A stretch of DNA of 64,000 nt from assembly GCF_018383905.1 (NCBI RefSeq), contig NZ_JAGYWA010000003.1:638927-702926 (forward strand), given 5' to 3'. The translations under genes were made by a program, and so were the position numbers. The notes under the pieces are model-generated. The model was given only the letters and a program-made list of their open reading frames with translations, was not told where the DNA came from and searched no databases. Below are positions 45,396 to 53,901 of the stretch, in pieces. The stretch is from Flavobacterium branchiicola. GTDB lineage: Bacteria; Bacteroidota; Bacteroidia; Flavobacteriales; Flavobacteriaceae. How positions within the stretch are numbered: the stretch's first letter is position 1; each line of letters starts with the position of its first letter.

Positions 45396-45866
45396 ATGAA
45401 AAGTAAAACATATCTAATGGCAATACTACTTGCTCTGACAAGCTGCAAAAGTGACAACAATATTGAAAACATTTTTCTGAATAATGCTGATGAATACTGG
45501 AAATATTACACCACAAATTCTAATAGTTCTACTTATTTTCAGTTCAACGAAGATCATCTCAGCCACCGATTTGAGATTGATAATAAAAACCATTTTCATG
45601 AAAATAAAGGAGAAGGTGATATTGTTGAAGTTCCTCAAAAATGGTCTGTAACCGAAGATAGCATTATGTCCTGGGGAAATCTCACTTATGATATTGTCAG
45701 CTTCAATAAAAAGGTCATTGTATTAAATTATCTTAGTGAGGAAAAACCTTTTACAGGATTTATTTTCCTGATAAAGACCAACGAAAATGAGATCATGAGA
45801 GGCCCTGGTTTTTTTGAACAAAAAAGAATTAAAGATCTTGAAAAATATAATTTTAAAAACGATTAA
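45396..45866 (+). CDS. Hypothetical lipoprotein
   Basis: 156 residues from the ATG at 45396 (MKSKTYLMAILLALTSCKSD), with a clear lipobox cysteine. I do not recognise the family. The body has a beta-rich look with tryptophans (YWKYYTTNSNSSTYFQF; VPQKWSVTEDSIMSWGNLTY) that recalls small lipocalin-like or DUF-type Flavobacterium lipoproteins, but this is only an impression. It stands alone between yegP and the Crp-type regulator gene. Confidence 0.65.
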   Translation: MKSKTYLMAILLALTSCKSDNNIENIFLNNADEYWKYYTTNSNSSTYFQFNEDHLSHRFEIDNKNHFHENKGEGDIVEVPQKWSVTEDSIMSWGNLTYDIVSFNKKVIVLNYLSEEKPFTGFIFLIKTNENEIMRGPGFFEQKRIKDLEKYNFKND

Positions 45867-46058
45867 ATCTAACTTGTTGAGCGGAATTAGATTAATTAAT
45901 TTCACTAAACCGAGGATTAAACCACTGATTTAAAACAATATTACATTTGTCCAATCCGAAAAACAAACTTACTTTAGTGATTATTTTTTTTTCAATACAA
46001 ATACCAGTTAATTCATCCGAAAAATCCGAAAAACATTCAATATATAAATTATAAAAAA

Positions 46059-46637
46059 TTGAACCCAACCACTGAATTTCAAGCATTTTATAAGCATATT
46101 TCAAAATTCTCTCCTGTTACAGAAAAGGAATTTGAAAACATTTTATTTTACTTCTCAGAAGTCACTTTCAAAAAGGGCGATACTCTGGTAAAACCGGGAG
46201 AAAAAGTACAACATACCTACTGGGTTATCAAGGGTTTGATTGTCTCTAATTATATAGACAATGCCGGAAAAGAGCACATTATTCAATTTGCTAACGAAGG
46301 TTGCTGGATCACAGATCAGCAGGCTTTTTACAACCAATCGACCGCTATTTTTGATCTTGTTTGTCTGGAGCCCACAACTGCGATTTCAATTTCGTTTGAG
46401 AATAGAGAAAAATTATGTGCAGCCATCCCGAAGATGGAGCATTTTTTTCGAAAAAAAGCCAACGACAGTTTCATCAAACAGCAAAAAAGACTCCTCACCT
46501 ATATGTCTAATGACGCCACTGAACGGTTTAATCTTTTACTGAAAGAATATCCGGATTTGATTCAGCGGATTTCAAAAAAGAAATTAGCTTCTTATTTGGG
46601 CGTATCCAGAGAAACATTAAGTCGTTTGAAAAATTAA
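46059..46637 (+). CDS. Crp/Fnr-family transcriptional regulator
   Basis: Regulator of 192 residues with a probable TTG start at 46059 (MNPTTEFQAFYKHISKFSPV). The cyclic-nucleotide-binding-like barrel is VTFKKGDTLVKPGEKVQHTY with WVIKGLIVSNYI and ITDQQAFYNQSTA. The C-terminal helix-turn-helix is RISKKKLASYLGVSRETLSR. It lacks the cysteines of oxygen-sensing Fnr. This type is widespread in Bacteroidota next to small stress or detoxification genes. It precedes three genes on the same strand, which it may control. Confidence 0.9.
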   Translation: MNPTTEFQAFYKHISKFSPVTEKEFENILFYFSEVTFKKGDTLVKPGEKVQHTYWVIKGLIVSNYIDNAGKEHIIQFANEGCWITDQQAFYNQSTAIFDLVCLEPTTAISISFENREKLCAAIPKMEHFFRKKANDSFIKQQKRLLTYMSNDATERFNLLLKEYPDLIQRISKKKLASYLGVSRETLSRLKN

Positions 46638-46723
46638 ATGGCACTCGAAAATTAGTGATTTACGTCACTCGTTCTTATTGTACATAAACTGAAATTTGTC
46701 CTGTAACAATAACAAATTCAACC

Positions 46724-47194
46724 ATGTACAACAAATTAATTATCTCAGTACTTATTCTTGCACTTTTATCATCCTGCAAGGATCAAAAAAAAGAATTTCA
46801 GCATACAGCATTCGAAGATGCAAAAAAAGCAATCGCAGCAAGTAATGCCATTTATTTTGAATCATTTGTAAAAAACGATTCTTCTATTTTTATTAATCGA
46901 TATTCAAAAGATGCCTGCATTATGGCTCCCAACTCTGTACAAATGTGTGGTCCGGAAGCTGCCGCAAAGTTCTTCAGAGTCGCTTATGACAACTATGGCA
47001 TGCGAAATGGCAAATTTATTACCACAGCTGTATACGGCGATGCTAAAGAATTTGTAACAGAAGAGGGTTTATGGCAGTCTTTTAATGCAAAAGGTGAACT
47101 GTTTGATGATGGTAAGTTTTTGGTTCTTTGGAAAAAAACTCCTGAAGGCTGGAAAATGTTCCGCGATTCTTTTAGCAGTAACCGGAAATTATAA
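46724..47194 (+). CDS. NTF2/SnoaL-like (DUF4440-type) lipoprotein
   Basis: 156 residues with a lipobox (LALLSSCKDQ). The remainder fits the NTF2-like fold of DUF4440/SnoaL proteins: an N-terminal helix (AFEDAKKAIAASNAIYFESF), the strand pattern FINRYSKDACIMAPNSVQM-CGPEAAAKFFRVAY and the terminal LVLWKKTPEGWKMFRDSFSS. The function is unknown; such proteins are often small-molecule binders or enzymes. It follows the Crp-type regulator gene by 86 nt on the same strand. Confidence 0.8.
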   Translation: MYNKLIISVLILALLSSCKDQKKEFQHTAFEDAKKAIAASNAIYFESFVKNDSSIFINRYSKDACIMAPNSVQMCGPEAAAKFFRVAYDNYGMRNGKFITTAVYGDAKEFVTEEGLWQSFNAKGELFDDGKFLVLWKKTPEGWKMFRDSFSSNRKL

Positions 47195-47271
47195 AAATTA
47201 AAGCAGTATCAATCATCATTAATTTCAAGGTTAAATAAAGTAAAACACTAACAAAAAATTAAAATTATTTT

Positions 47272-48306
47272 ATGGAAAATAAAATTGTAATATATGGCGC
47301 TTATGGCCACACCGGAAAATTTTTAGTTGCGCAACTTTACCAACAAGGCTATAAACCTATTCTGAGCGGACGCGATGCTGAAAAGCTAATTGCCTTTGGT
47401 AAAGTGTATCCGGATTTAATCACAAAAGTGGCAGATATAAATAAACCGCAGACTTTGGACGCTGCTTTTGCCGATGCCGAAATAATTGTAAACTGTGCGG
47501 GTCCTTTTCTTGATACTGCCGAACCAATTATTAAATCGGCAATACGACTTGAAAAACATTATCTTGATGTTAGTGCAGAACAAAAAGCGGTCCTGGACAT
47601 TTTTGAACAGTTTTCTGAACAGGCAAAACTGGCGAATGTTGCTATAATTCCTGCCGCTGCTTTTTATGGCGGTTTGGGCGATTTGTTAAGTACAACGCTT
47701 ACCAAAGACTGGGATAAAGTGGATGAAATATCCAGTTATATTGGTCTGGATTCCTGGCATCCAACGAAAGGAACTCGATTGACGGGCGAAAGAAATCATT
47801 ACCAAAGGTTCAGTTTTGCCAATCATAGTTTGCAGCCTGTTCGCGAAGTACAGTCTAAAAGCTGGGATTTTCCCGGTCCAATTTTTACGAAAGACGTAAT
47901 TACGGTTCCGCTTTCTGAAATAATTACAATTTCAAGACACATCAACGTTCATACCATCAATACGTATTTGAGTCAGAATTCGATAACCGATATCCGAAAT
48001 AGTGAAACTCCGGAACCGAAAGCTGTCGATTCGAAAAACAGATCTTCTCAGGTTTTCTGTATGGAAGTTATAGCGGTGAAAGGCAACAAAAGAAGAACGA
48101 TCTCGGCACAGGGAATTGATATTTATGCCGTAACCGCTCCTCTGATTGTTGAAGCTGTAAAAAGAATTCTGAACGGTGAAGTAATCAAAAAAGGCGTTAC
48201 CACTTTGGGAGAAGCTTTTGATGCGACTGATTTTTTACATTCTCTGGATGTAGATGATATTGTTGTTTCTGAAATCAAAGAGACTGAAATTAGCAGTCTA
48301 AACTAA
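47272..48306 (+). CDS. Saccharopine dehydrogenase-like NAD(P)-binding protein
   Basis: 344 residues. The N-terminal Rossmann fold is KIVIYGAYGHTGKFLVAQLY, followed by GRDAEKLIAFGKVYP and IIVNCAGPFLDTAEPIIKSA, the usual trans-acting enoyl reductase or saccharopine dehydrogenase layout. LDVSAEQKAVLDIFEQF and IIPAAAFYGGLGDLLSTTL are also typical. The substrate is not identifiable. It is followed after 33 nt by a PEP mutase/isocitrate lyase-like gene, suggesting a two-gene operon. Confidence 0.85.
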   Translation: MENKIVIYGAYGHTGKFLVAQLYQQGYKPILSGRDAEKLIAFGKVYPDLITKVADINKPQTLDAAFADAEIIVNCAGPFLDTAEPIIKSAIRLEKHYLDVSAEQKAVLDIFEQFSEQAKLANVAIIPAAAFYGGLGDLLSTTLTKDWDKVDEISSYIGLDSWHPTKGTRLTGERNHYQRFSFANHSLQPVREVQSKSWDFPGPIFTKDVITVPLSEIITISRHINVHTINTYLSQNSITDIRNSETPEPKAVDSKNRSSQVFCMEVIAVKGNKRRTISAQGIDIYAVTAPLIVEAVKRILNGEVIKKGVTTLGEAFDATDFLHSLDVDDIVVSEIKETEISSLN

Positions 48307-48339
48307 AACAGAAAATCCCCTATTAGAAAATAAAACTAT

Positions 48340-49113
48340 ATGAAAAATCATTTTCAAAAATTGAAAGAACTACACGAACAATCCGAACCTTTACTTATTG
48401 GTAATGTGTGGAATGCACAGAGTGCAAAAACACTGGAAAAATTGAATTTTAAAGCACTCGGAACTTCAAGTTATGCCATTGCCGAAACACTTGGTTATGC
48501 TGATGGCGAAGAAATGAGTTTTGCGGAATATTTATTTGTTATAAAACGTATTGCGGCAACTGTAACTGTACCTCTTTCTGTTGATCTGGAAGCGGGCTAC
48601 GGAAATACTGCTTCTGAAATTGTTGCCAACATTAAAGAACTACATAAAATTGGTATTTCCGGAATTAATATTGAAGATTCTGTGGTTGAAAACGGCATAA
48701 GAACAATTGTAGATGCGACCATTTTTTCAGAAAAAATCAAAGCGGTAACTGAAGCACTTTCTAAAGAAAATATTGAAATTTTTATCAATCTGCGTTCTGA
48801 TGTTTTTCTGCTGAATATGCCGGATAGTCTTACTGAAGCAAAAAGAAGAATCAGCCTTTATGAAACAACAGGCGTTCATGGGTTATTTTTTCCGTGCATT
48901 ACAAAAACAGAAGACATCGCTGAAATTACAAAAGCTACCGCACTTCCTGTCAATGTAATGTGCATGCCGGATTTACCGGATTTTAAAACTTTACAAAATG
49001 CAGGTGTTAAACGAATTAGTATGGGGAATTTTCTCAACAGCAAAATATATCAGTATCTGGAATCGGAAGTAGCAACTGTTCTGAAAAACCAGAATTTCAG
49101 CAGTGTATTTTAA
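48340..49113 (+). CDS. Isocitrate lyase/PEP mutase-family protein
   Basis: 257-residue TIM-barrel protein. The metal-binding acidic segments are SVDLEAGYGNTASEIVANIK and GISGINIEDSV. The N-terminal LLIGNVWNAQSAKTLEKLNF and the terminal LPVNVMCMPDLPDFKTL fit the oxaloacetate decarboxylase/PEP mutase subgroup. There is no KRCG-type isocitrate lyase loop, so true isocitrate lyase activity is unlikely. A carbon-carbon lyase acting on a small alpha-keto or hydroxy acid is plausible. Confidence 0.87.
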   Translation: MKNHFQKLKELHEQSEPLLIGNVWNAQSAKTLEKLNFKALGTSSYAIAETLGYADGEEMSFAEYLFVIKRIAATVTVPLSVDLEAGYGNTASEIVANIKELHKIGISGINIEDSVVENGIRTIVDATIFSEKIKAVTEALSKENIEIFINLRSDVFLLNMPDSLTEAKRRISLYETTGVHGLFFPCITKTEDIAEITKATALPVNVMCMPDLPDFKTLQNAGVKRISMGNFLNSKIYQYLESEVATVLKNQNFSSVF

Positions 49114-49147
49114 AAAGAAAGCAACTATTAAAAATATACTTTTTTTG

Positions 49148-49177
49148 ATATTTTTATATTAATTAATATAAAAATAT
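49148..49177. repeat. Perfect 30-nt AT palindrome upstream of the 49206 gene
   Basis: ATATTTTTATATTAA at 49148-49162, followed directly by its complement at 49163-49177. It lies 28 nt before the next gene. It could be an operator, a promoter-region cruciform or a weak terminator of the previous operon. Confidence 0.6.
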
Positions 49178-49205
49178 ACAATTAAGAAAAAACAGATTTT
49201 TATAA

Positions 49206-49940
49206 ATGGATAAAAAATTAGAAAAGAAAATCAACTTTTTGACCGGTTACGCAATTATCAGCACGCTTGTTTTTGGTGTTGTATTATTAAGTTCTTTTGT
49301 AAAAGAAGACAGAAAAGAAACATTTGATGAAGTTACAGTAAAGAAAATTAACCTTGTGGGGGAAGACGGAAGTCTAAGAATGGTTTTAAGTAATGAAACC
49401 AGACAACATTCAGGGAGAATGAATGGTAAAGATTATCCTAAAAGAGATCGTCCGGCGGGAATGATTTTCTTTAATAATGAAGGTGACGAATGTGGCGGTC
49501 TGGTCTTTGCGGGTAAAACTAAAGAAAACAGAATAAGCTCCGGAATGTCTTTTACTATGGATAATTATCATGATGATCAGGTCATTCAGATATTGAATAG
49601 TGAAGATTATGATAACGGAAAAAACAGTATTCAAAGGGGTTTAATTATAAATGAATATCCGATTGGTTCTAATATTGATACCCGAAATGCTAAATTTAAA
49701 GAACTCGAAAAAATTGAAGATGAGAAAATCAGGACACAAAAAATCGAGGAACTTAGAACTAAAGAGGGTTCAAAAAGACGTCTTTTTATAGGAAGAAACA
49801 AGGCTAATAATTCCGGAATGTTCTTGTACGATGCTGATGGAAATGCGAGAATGAAAATTTATGTAGATGAAAAAGGTGATCCAAAAATTGAAACTATTGA
49901 TAAAAACGGAAATTTGAAAAACTTTCTGGAAGCTAAATAA
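49206..49940 (+). CDS. Membrane-anchored hypothetical protein
   Basis: 244 residues. One N-terminal membrane helix (FLTGYAIISTLVFGVVLLSS) is followed by a soluble beta-rich domain with repeated D-G turns (LVGEDGSLRMVLSN; MFLYDADGNARMKIYVDEKG; DKNGNLKNFLEAK) and a short charged coiled-coil-like segment (FKELEKIEDEKIRTQKIEEL). I do not recognise the family. It is followed immediately by a strong terminator and appears monocistronic. Confidence 0.7.
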   Translation: MDKKLEKKINFLTGYAIISTLVFGVVLLSSFVKEDRKETFDEVTVKKINLVGEDGSLRMVLSNETRQHSGRMNGKDYPKRDRPAGMIFFNNEGDECGGLVFAGKTKENRISSGMSFTMDNYHDDQVIQILNSEDYDNGKNSIQRGLIINEYPIGSNIDTRNAKFKELEKIEDEKIRTQKIEELRTKEGSKRRLFIGRNKANNSGMFLYDADGNARMKIYVDEKGDPKIETIDKNGNLKNFLEAK

Positions 49941-49941
49941 G

Positions 49942-49974
49942 AAAAGGAGGAGCAATTGCTCCTCCTTTTTTTTT
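49942..49974 (+). terminator. Strong Rho-independent terminator
   Basis: Perfect stem AAAAGGAGGAGCAA / TTGCTCCTCCTTTT followed by a T run, starting 2 nt after the stop codon of the 49206 gene. Confidence 0.92.
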
Positions 49975-50105
49975 GTAATAACAATTCGTTGGTTTAATTA
50001 CTTTATTGCATAGAATCCTGTTTTGGTTTATAAAAAGCGCCCTTTATTTAGTGTACACAAATCCTGATTGAAACGAAGTGTGCAGCATTAAATCTTTTTA
50101 ACTTA

Positions 50106-52118
50106 TTAAAGTTTGATATTTACAGTCTCTCCGTCTTTGATGACTTTATTTATCAATACCTTTTTACCATCTGTTATCGTTATTTTAAGTTTACTTCCTG
50201 CTCTTTCTACCGTTATATCAAAATCTTTTTCGAAAGCATGAATCTGGCGCAATTTCATCACTGGCCAGGATTTAGGAAGTCTTGGTGTGAAATCGAAACT
50301 GTGCAAACCTGTCGGACGAATTCCGAATAATCCTTCTGTGAAAATTCTGCAATACAAACCGCTTTCTGCTGAAAGGTGACGCTGATCGCCTTCCGGATAA
50401 GCTTCAACAGGATACGGAACGTGATCGCCCAATAAACGTCGATTAGAATAATAGTGTAAAAAATCCACAGCTTTGTCTGTTTCTCCCGCTGCCAAAACAC
50501 CTCTAAGCGCATATAAAGTCGAGCGATCCCAGAATATTTTGTCGCCTGCAACACTGGCAAGACCGTCTTTTGTCCATAATCTAGGCGAAAACAAAGCATC
50601 TATAGTTCCTGCTTTTCGATCGTAAATTCCCATTGTAAGCGGTGTACAGATCCAGGCTCTTAAAACATCATTTTCTTTGTAATATTTATAGGTTTCGAAA
50701 CCTTCTACTTTTGCACCAAAGTATTTTTCTATAGCTGTTTTTAATTTTTCAGCTTCAGTCTTATAAGTTTTAAGTTGTGCACTATTTTTCCCTAAAGCTT
50801 TGCCTAAATAAACAGCCGAATTAAGGGCATCATAATATAATGAAGAAGTATTAAGATTGGCTTTTCCGGCAGGAAGACGTCCTTCGAGTTCATCAGAATC
50901 TGAAGTTACAATGCCATCTGCGTTTAATTTTCTATGGCAATACTCCAGACACCATTCGATTAGTGGCCATAATTGTTTTGCTTCTTCTGCATTTCCTCTC
51001 GAAAGAGCATAACGAGCTGCTCCATAAGCAATCATTGCGCCATCGCCACGATCGCCAGCTCCGTCCCAAATATCAGTTCCTTCGGCAACAATTGAACTCG
51101 GAATAGGTTTATACTCTTTGTTCATGAATTTCGCGAACTGAAGATAGGCGTTTAAAGAAGCTTCATTTCCATATTGATATCCCAAATACGGAAAGAAAGG
51201 TCCAATATATTCTGCCTGATCATTGGCCCAAATTGCCGCATAATACGATTCTCCTCCGGGACCATGCATAGGCCCGCCTTTGGTTTCAAAAATACTTTCG
51301 GAGGCTCTGATTTTGGCAAAAGCAAATTCGGTATTTAAAACCTGATCCGGAGTTTCTAAAATCAGTTTATCCCAGATTTCATGGATTAACTGAATACGTT
51401 TGTTTTTTTCTTCTTCAATATTTGCAACCGGAGCAGATTCGTTTGCTTTTACGCCGGAATAAAAAACAGAGAATGTTCGGCTCTGATTGGGCTGCAGGTT
51501 AAAACTTCCTGAATTAGAAAGATCAACATGCAAATCATAACTGCCTTCTGTTCCTTTTGCTGCATCTGTGGTATATATTGCATTTGATTTCGGAATCTCA
51601 ATTATACAACTTTTATCTGCAGTGTTTTTGATCGTGTAAATTTCGCAATAGCCTGCCAAAGTTGTTGATGGAAAAAATTGTCGGGTTAATTCTAAAGTAT
51701 TTCCGGCGGTACTCTTTACCAACAAGGTTCCGTTGAGCTTTAGTGAAGTTACTTTTTCTGATGCAATTGGTTTGTAATTTACCGTTACCAAATCAAAGGC
51801 ATCTTGTGCAAATCTGCGTGTTAAACTCGCATGTGTGTTGTTGGGAATTGTTCTAAGCATGGGCCATACAAGGCTACGGGTTGCATGAAAAGAACCATCG
51901 GCTGCAACGCCATATCTTAGAACGCAAGAGATTCTTTTGCCGCTCATCTCGATATGATCGTCATGCGGAATACTATTATTTATTTGCCAGGAAATAGAAC
52001 CATCCTGATCCATTTGCCAACGACGATCTTCCTGAGAAAATGCTTTAGTGCTCAGCAAACAAAAAGCGACAGCTACAAATAGAAAATACTTTTGTTTTTT
52101 TCTAAAGGATCTCTTCAT
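50106..52118 (-). CDS. Secreted (alpha/alpha)6-barrel glycosidase-like protein
   Basis: 670 residues from the ATG at 52118, where a signal peptide begins (MKRSFRKKQKYFLFVAVAFC). Longer frames from TTG at 52190 or ATG at 52148 exist but would bury the signal. It has an N-terminal beta-sandwich (about 30-220), then an (alpha/alpha)6 barrel (SYYAAIWANDQAEYIGPFFP; GTDIWDGAGDRGDGAMIAYG; RLPAGKANLNTSSLYYDAL) and a C-terminal small beta domain (FDFTPRLPKSWPVMKLRQIH). The layout recalls six-hairpin families such as GH63, GH78 or GH95, but I cannot assign one. It is downstream of the 52181 gene on the same strand, in the alpha-galactosidase locus. Confidence 0.75.
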   Translation of the reverse strand: MKRSFRKKQKYFLFVAVAFCLLSTKAFSQEDRRWQMDQDGSISWQINNSIPHDDHIEMSGKRISCVLRYGVAADGSFHATRSLVWPMLRTIPNNTHASLTRRFAQDAFDLVTVNYKPIASEKVTSLKLNGTLLVKSTAGNTLELTRQFFPSTTLAGYCEIYTIKNTADKSCIIEIPKSNAIYTTDAAKGTEGSYDLHVDLSNSGSFNLQPNQSRTFSVFYSGVKANESAPVANIEEEKNKRIQLIHEIWDKLILETPDQVLNTEFAFAKIRASESIFETKGGPMHGPGGESYYAAIWANDQAEYIGPFFPYLGYQYGNEASLNAYLQFAKFMNKEYKPIPSSIVAEGTDIWDGAGDRGDGAMIAYGAARYALSRGNAEEAKQLWPLIEWCLEYCHRKLNADGIVTSDSDELEGRLPAGKANLNTSSLYYDALNSAVYLGKALGKNSAQLKTYKTEAEKLKTAIEKYFGAKVEGFETYKYYKENDVLRAWICTPLTMGIYDRKAGTIDALFSPRLWTKDGLASVAGDKIFWDRSTLYALRGVLAAGETDKAVDFLHYYSNRRLLGDHVPYPVEAYPEGDQRHLSAESGLYCRIFTEGLFGIRPTGLHSFDFTPRLPKSWPVMKLRQIHAFEKDFDITVERAGSKLKITITDGKKVLINKVIKDGETVNIKL

Positions 52119-52180
52119 TACTTTTAAAATTAAATTAATTGTATCCATTGTATTAGTAGTACTTTGGATGGGTTGTTTTT

Positions 52181-53629
52181 TTACTGACAAACGGCATCTA
52201 TTTTCTGTCCGGCATTTACCGGAACCTCAACAAATGTATAAGCGTTTCCATTATCTTCTTTAATATGATTGGCGGTAATTTTTTTGCCATTTACTACTAT
52301 CGAGTTATAATTTCCGGGAAACATCGCTCTCCATTGTATTGCATTTTTGCCTTTGTTGTGCAGTGTTGTTGTTGTTGTTGTTGTTGTTTGGTTGTTGTGT
52401 TTTACAAAAAGCACTGTATTTAATACAGCCAAATTGTCGACTTCTGAAATGCCCTCTTTTTTTCCGCGAAATAGTGTTGTTATTGTTTTTTTTGTGGCAT
52501 CTGCCTGAATACCCATGTAACCGTGTACAATTCCTTCGATTACACCATAAGAAACCTCCGGATATTCTCTTCTTTTTGTAGCAGGATCTGTGAGATGTAA
52601 AATATATTCGTAAGCTTTATCTTCAAATCCATATTTATATAATAAAAATGGTAAATAAGATAAACTCTCAACATTGGTTTTCTGTGAAATAATATGTTCA
52701 ATTGCTTTTTTTGTACGACCTGCATCTTTTAAAGCATCAAACCATAATAAAAAAAGTTCACCTCCGTCTTTGCTAAACTTTCCGTCACTAGTGTAAATTA
52801 CATTGTAAGCCGAAGCTTTTTCATCCCACCAGATTTGTTCAATTTGTTTTTGATATTTTGCTGCTTCATCTTCAAAATACTGCGCTTTTTCAAATTGTCC
52901 TTTTTGTTTTAAAACAGCAGAATACGTCATCAATCCGCGATAAATAGCTGCGACTAAATCGACTCCCATTATTAAACCCGGAATTCCTTCAGAATAGGAT
53001 GCCAAACCTCGGCATTTATGAAAATCATCTTTTACATTAAAAGGAACCGGACTGTTCTTAAATTCGGATCTTGCTAGCAACGAATCTGCCTGAAGTGACC
53101 AGCGTTCTATGTAATTAGTAGTTGATTTTTCGAAGAAATTCTCAAACTCCGGATTATTAATATAGCTTTCGTCACCTGTCCATAAATACAATCTCCAGCA
53201 GGCATACATAACATCAAAATTACTGTTTAGATTGTACCAGAATTCTTTGTCGTTTCTATAATCTTCGGGTGCCGGTTTTCCAAATTTATTGATTTCCCAA
53301 TAAGAACACCAATCCTTATTTTCTGAAATATTCTGAGCAAATAACGAAAGCATATTTTTGTTTTCTTTACTTAATCCCAGTATTTCAGCGCCAATACTTT
53401 GATGTGATACATCGCGCATACAAAAAGCTGCTCTTGCCGGAAGTGCCGCTTCATACCACGGTCCAACCGGATCATTGGAGTCTCCTTTATAACTTAAAGC
53501 CATACGTTGTGCACGATCAAAAGCTAATTGTATCGCAGCATCAGAAGACTTGAATGTTGTTGTACTTTGGGCAAATGCATTCAAAAAGAAACAACAATTA
53601 ACGATTGTAATTATAAATCCTTTTATCAT
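52181..53629 (-). CDS. Secreted six-hairpin-like protein of unknown specificity
   Basis: 482 residues with a signal peptide (IITIVNCCFFLNAFAQ). The central part looks like an (alpha/alpha)6 barrel: GPWYEAALPARAAFCMRDVS with HQSIGAEIL, FWYNLNSNFDVMYACWRLYL, GIPGLIMGVDLVAAIYRGLM and LYKYGFEDKAYEYILHL. Aromatic and acidic residues fit a glycoside-active site (CMRDVSHQ; WYEAALP), but I do not recognise the family. The C-terminal domain holds an eight-threonine run (HNNQTTTTTTTTLHN) encoded by ACA repeats. It is the partner of the 50106 protein: their genes are adjacent, on the same strand and nearly overlapping. Confidence 0.7.
   Translation of the reverse strand: MIKGFIITIVNCCFFLNAFAQSTTTFKSSDAAIQLAFDRAQRMALSYKGDSNDPVGPWYEAALPARAAFCMRDVSHQSIGAEILGLSKENKNMLSLFAQNISENKDWCSYWEINKFGKPAPEDYRNDKEFWYNLNSNFDVMYACWRLYLWTGDESYINNPEFENFFEKSTTNYIERWSLQADSLLARSEFKNSPVPFNVKDDFHKCRGLASYSEGIPGLIMGVDLVAAIYRGLMTYSAVLKQKGQFEKAQYFEDEAAKYQKQIEQIWWDEKASAYNVIYTSDGKFSKDGGELFLLWFDALKDAGRTKKAIEHIISQKTNVESLSYLPFLLYKYGFEDKAYEYILHLTDPATKRREYPEVSYGVIEGIVHGYMGIQADATKKTITTLFRGKKEGISEVDNLAVLNTVLFVKHNNQTTTTTTTTLHNKGKNAIQWRAMFPGNYNSIVVNGKKITANHIKEDNGNAYTFVEVPVNAGQKIDAVCQ
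52365..52388. repeat. Trinucleotide microsatellite (GTT)8 inside the 52181 gene
   Basis: Eight perfect GTT units on the plus strand encode the eight threonines of the protein. Unit changes would alter protein length without a frameshift. Confidence 0.9.
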
Positions 53630-53736
53630 ATTGTATCATTAAAATTTTAAAAGCAAACCCACACAACCTATTTGGTGGGCTTGCTTACAAATTAATTAAA
53701 CTAAATTGTTGCATATAATTTGTTGAGCATAATTTT

Positions 53737-53895
53737 AACACATAGAAACATAGCTTTTTTTGTCTATAAAAAGGCGTTTCACTTGCATTAACAAACATAG
53801 CTATGTGTTAGAAACTAGTTTCTTTTTAAAATCTTTTTAGCGATATTTAAAATAATCTATGTTGCTATGTGTTAAAAATAATTACACCCAACGGG
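53737..53895. repeat. ACACATAG-type repeat element after the second susD
   Basis: Starts TAACACATAGAAACATAG, contains GGCGTTTCACTTG and AACATAGCTATGTGTTA, and ends in GCTATGTGTTAAAAATAATT with ACACCCAACGG. The ACCCAACGG end lies 6 nt from the susD stop codon at 53902. It matches words in the elements at 5286 and 62685. No gene lies in 53630-53901. Confidence 0.7.
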
Positions 53896-53901
53896 TTCTT
53901 T

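Noticed and set aside
50106..53629. One gene split by a frameshift into the 50106 and 52181 genes
   Set aside because: Each product has its own signal peptide and its own barrel-like region, so they are two proteins.
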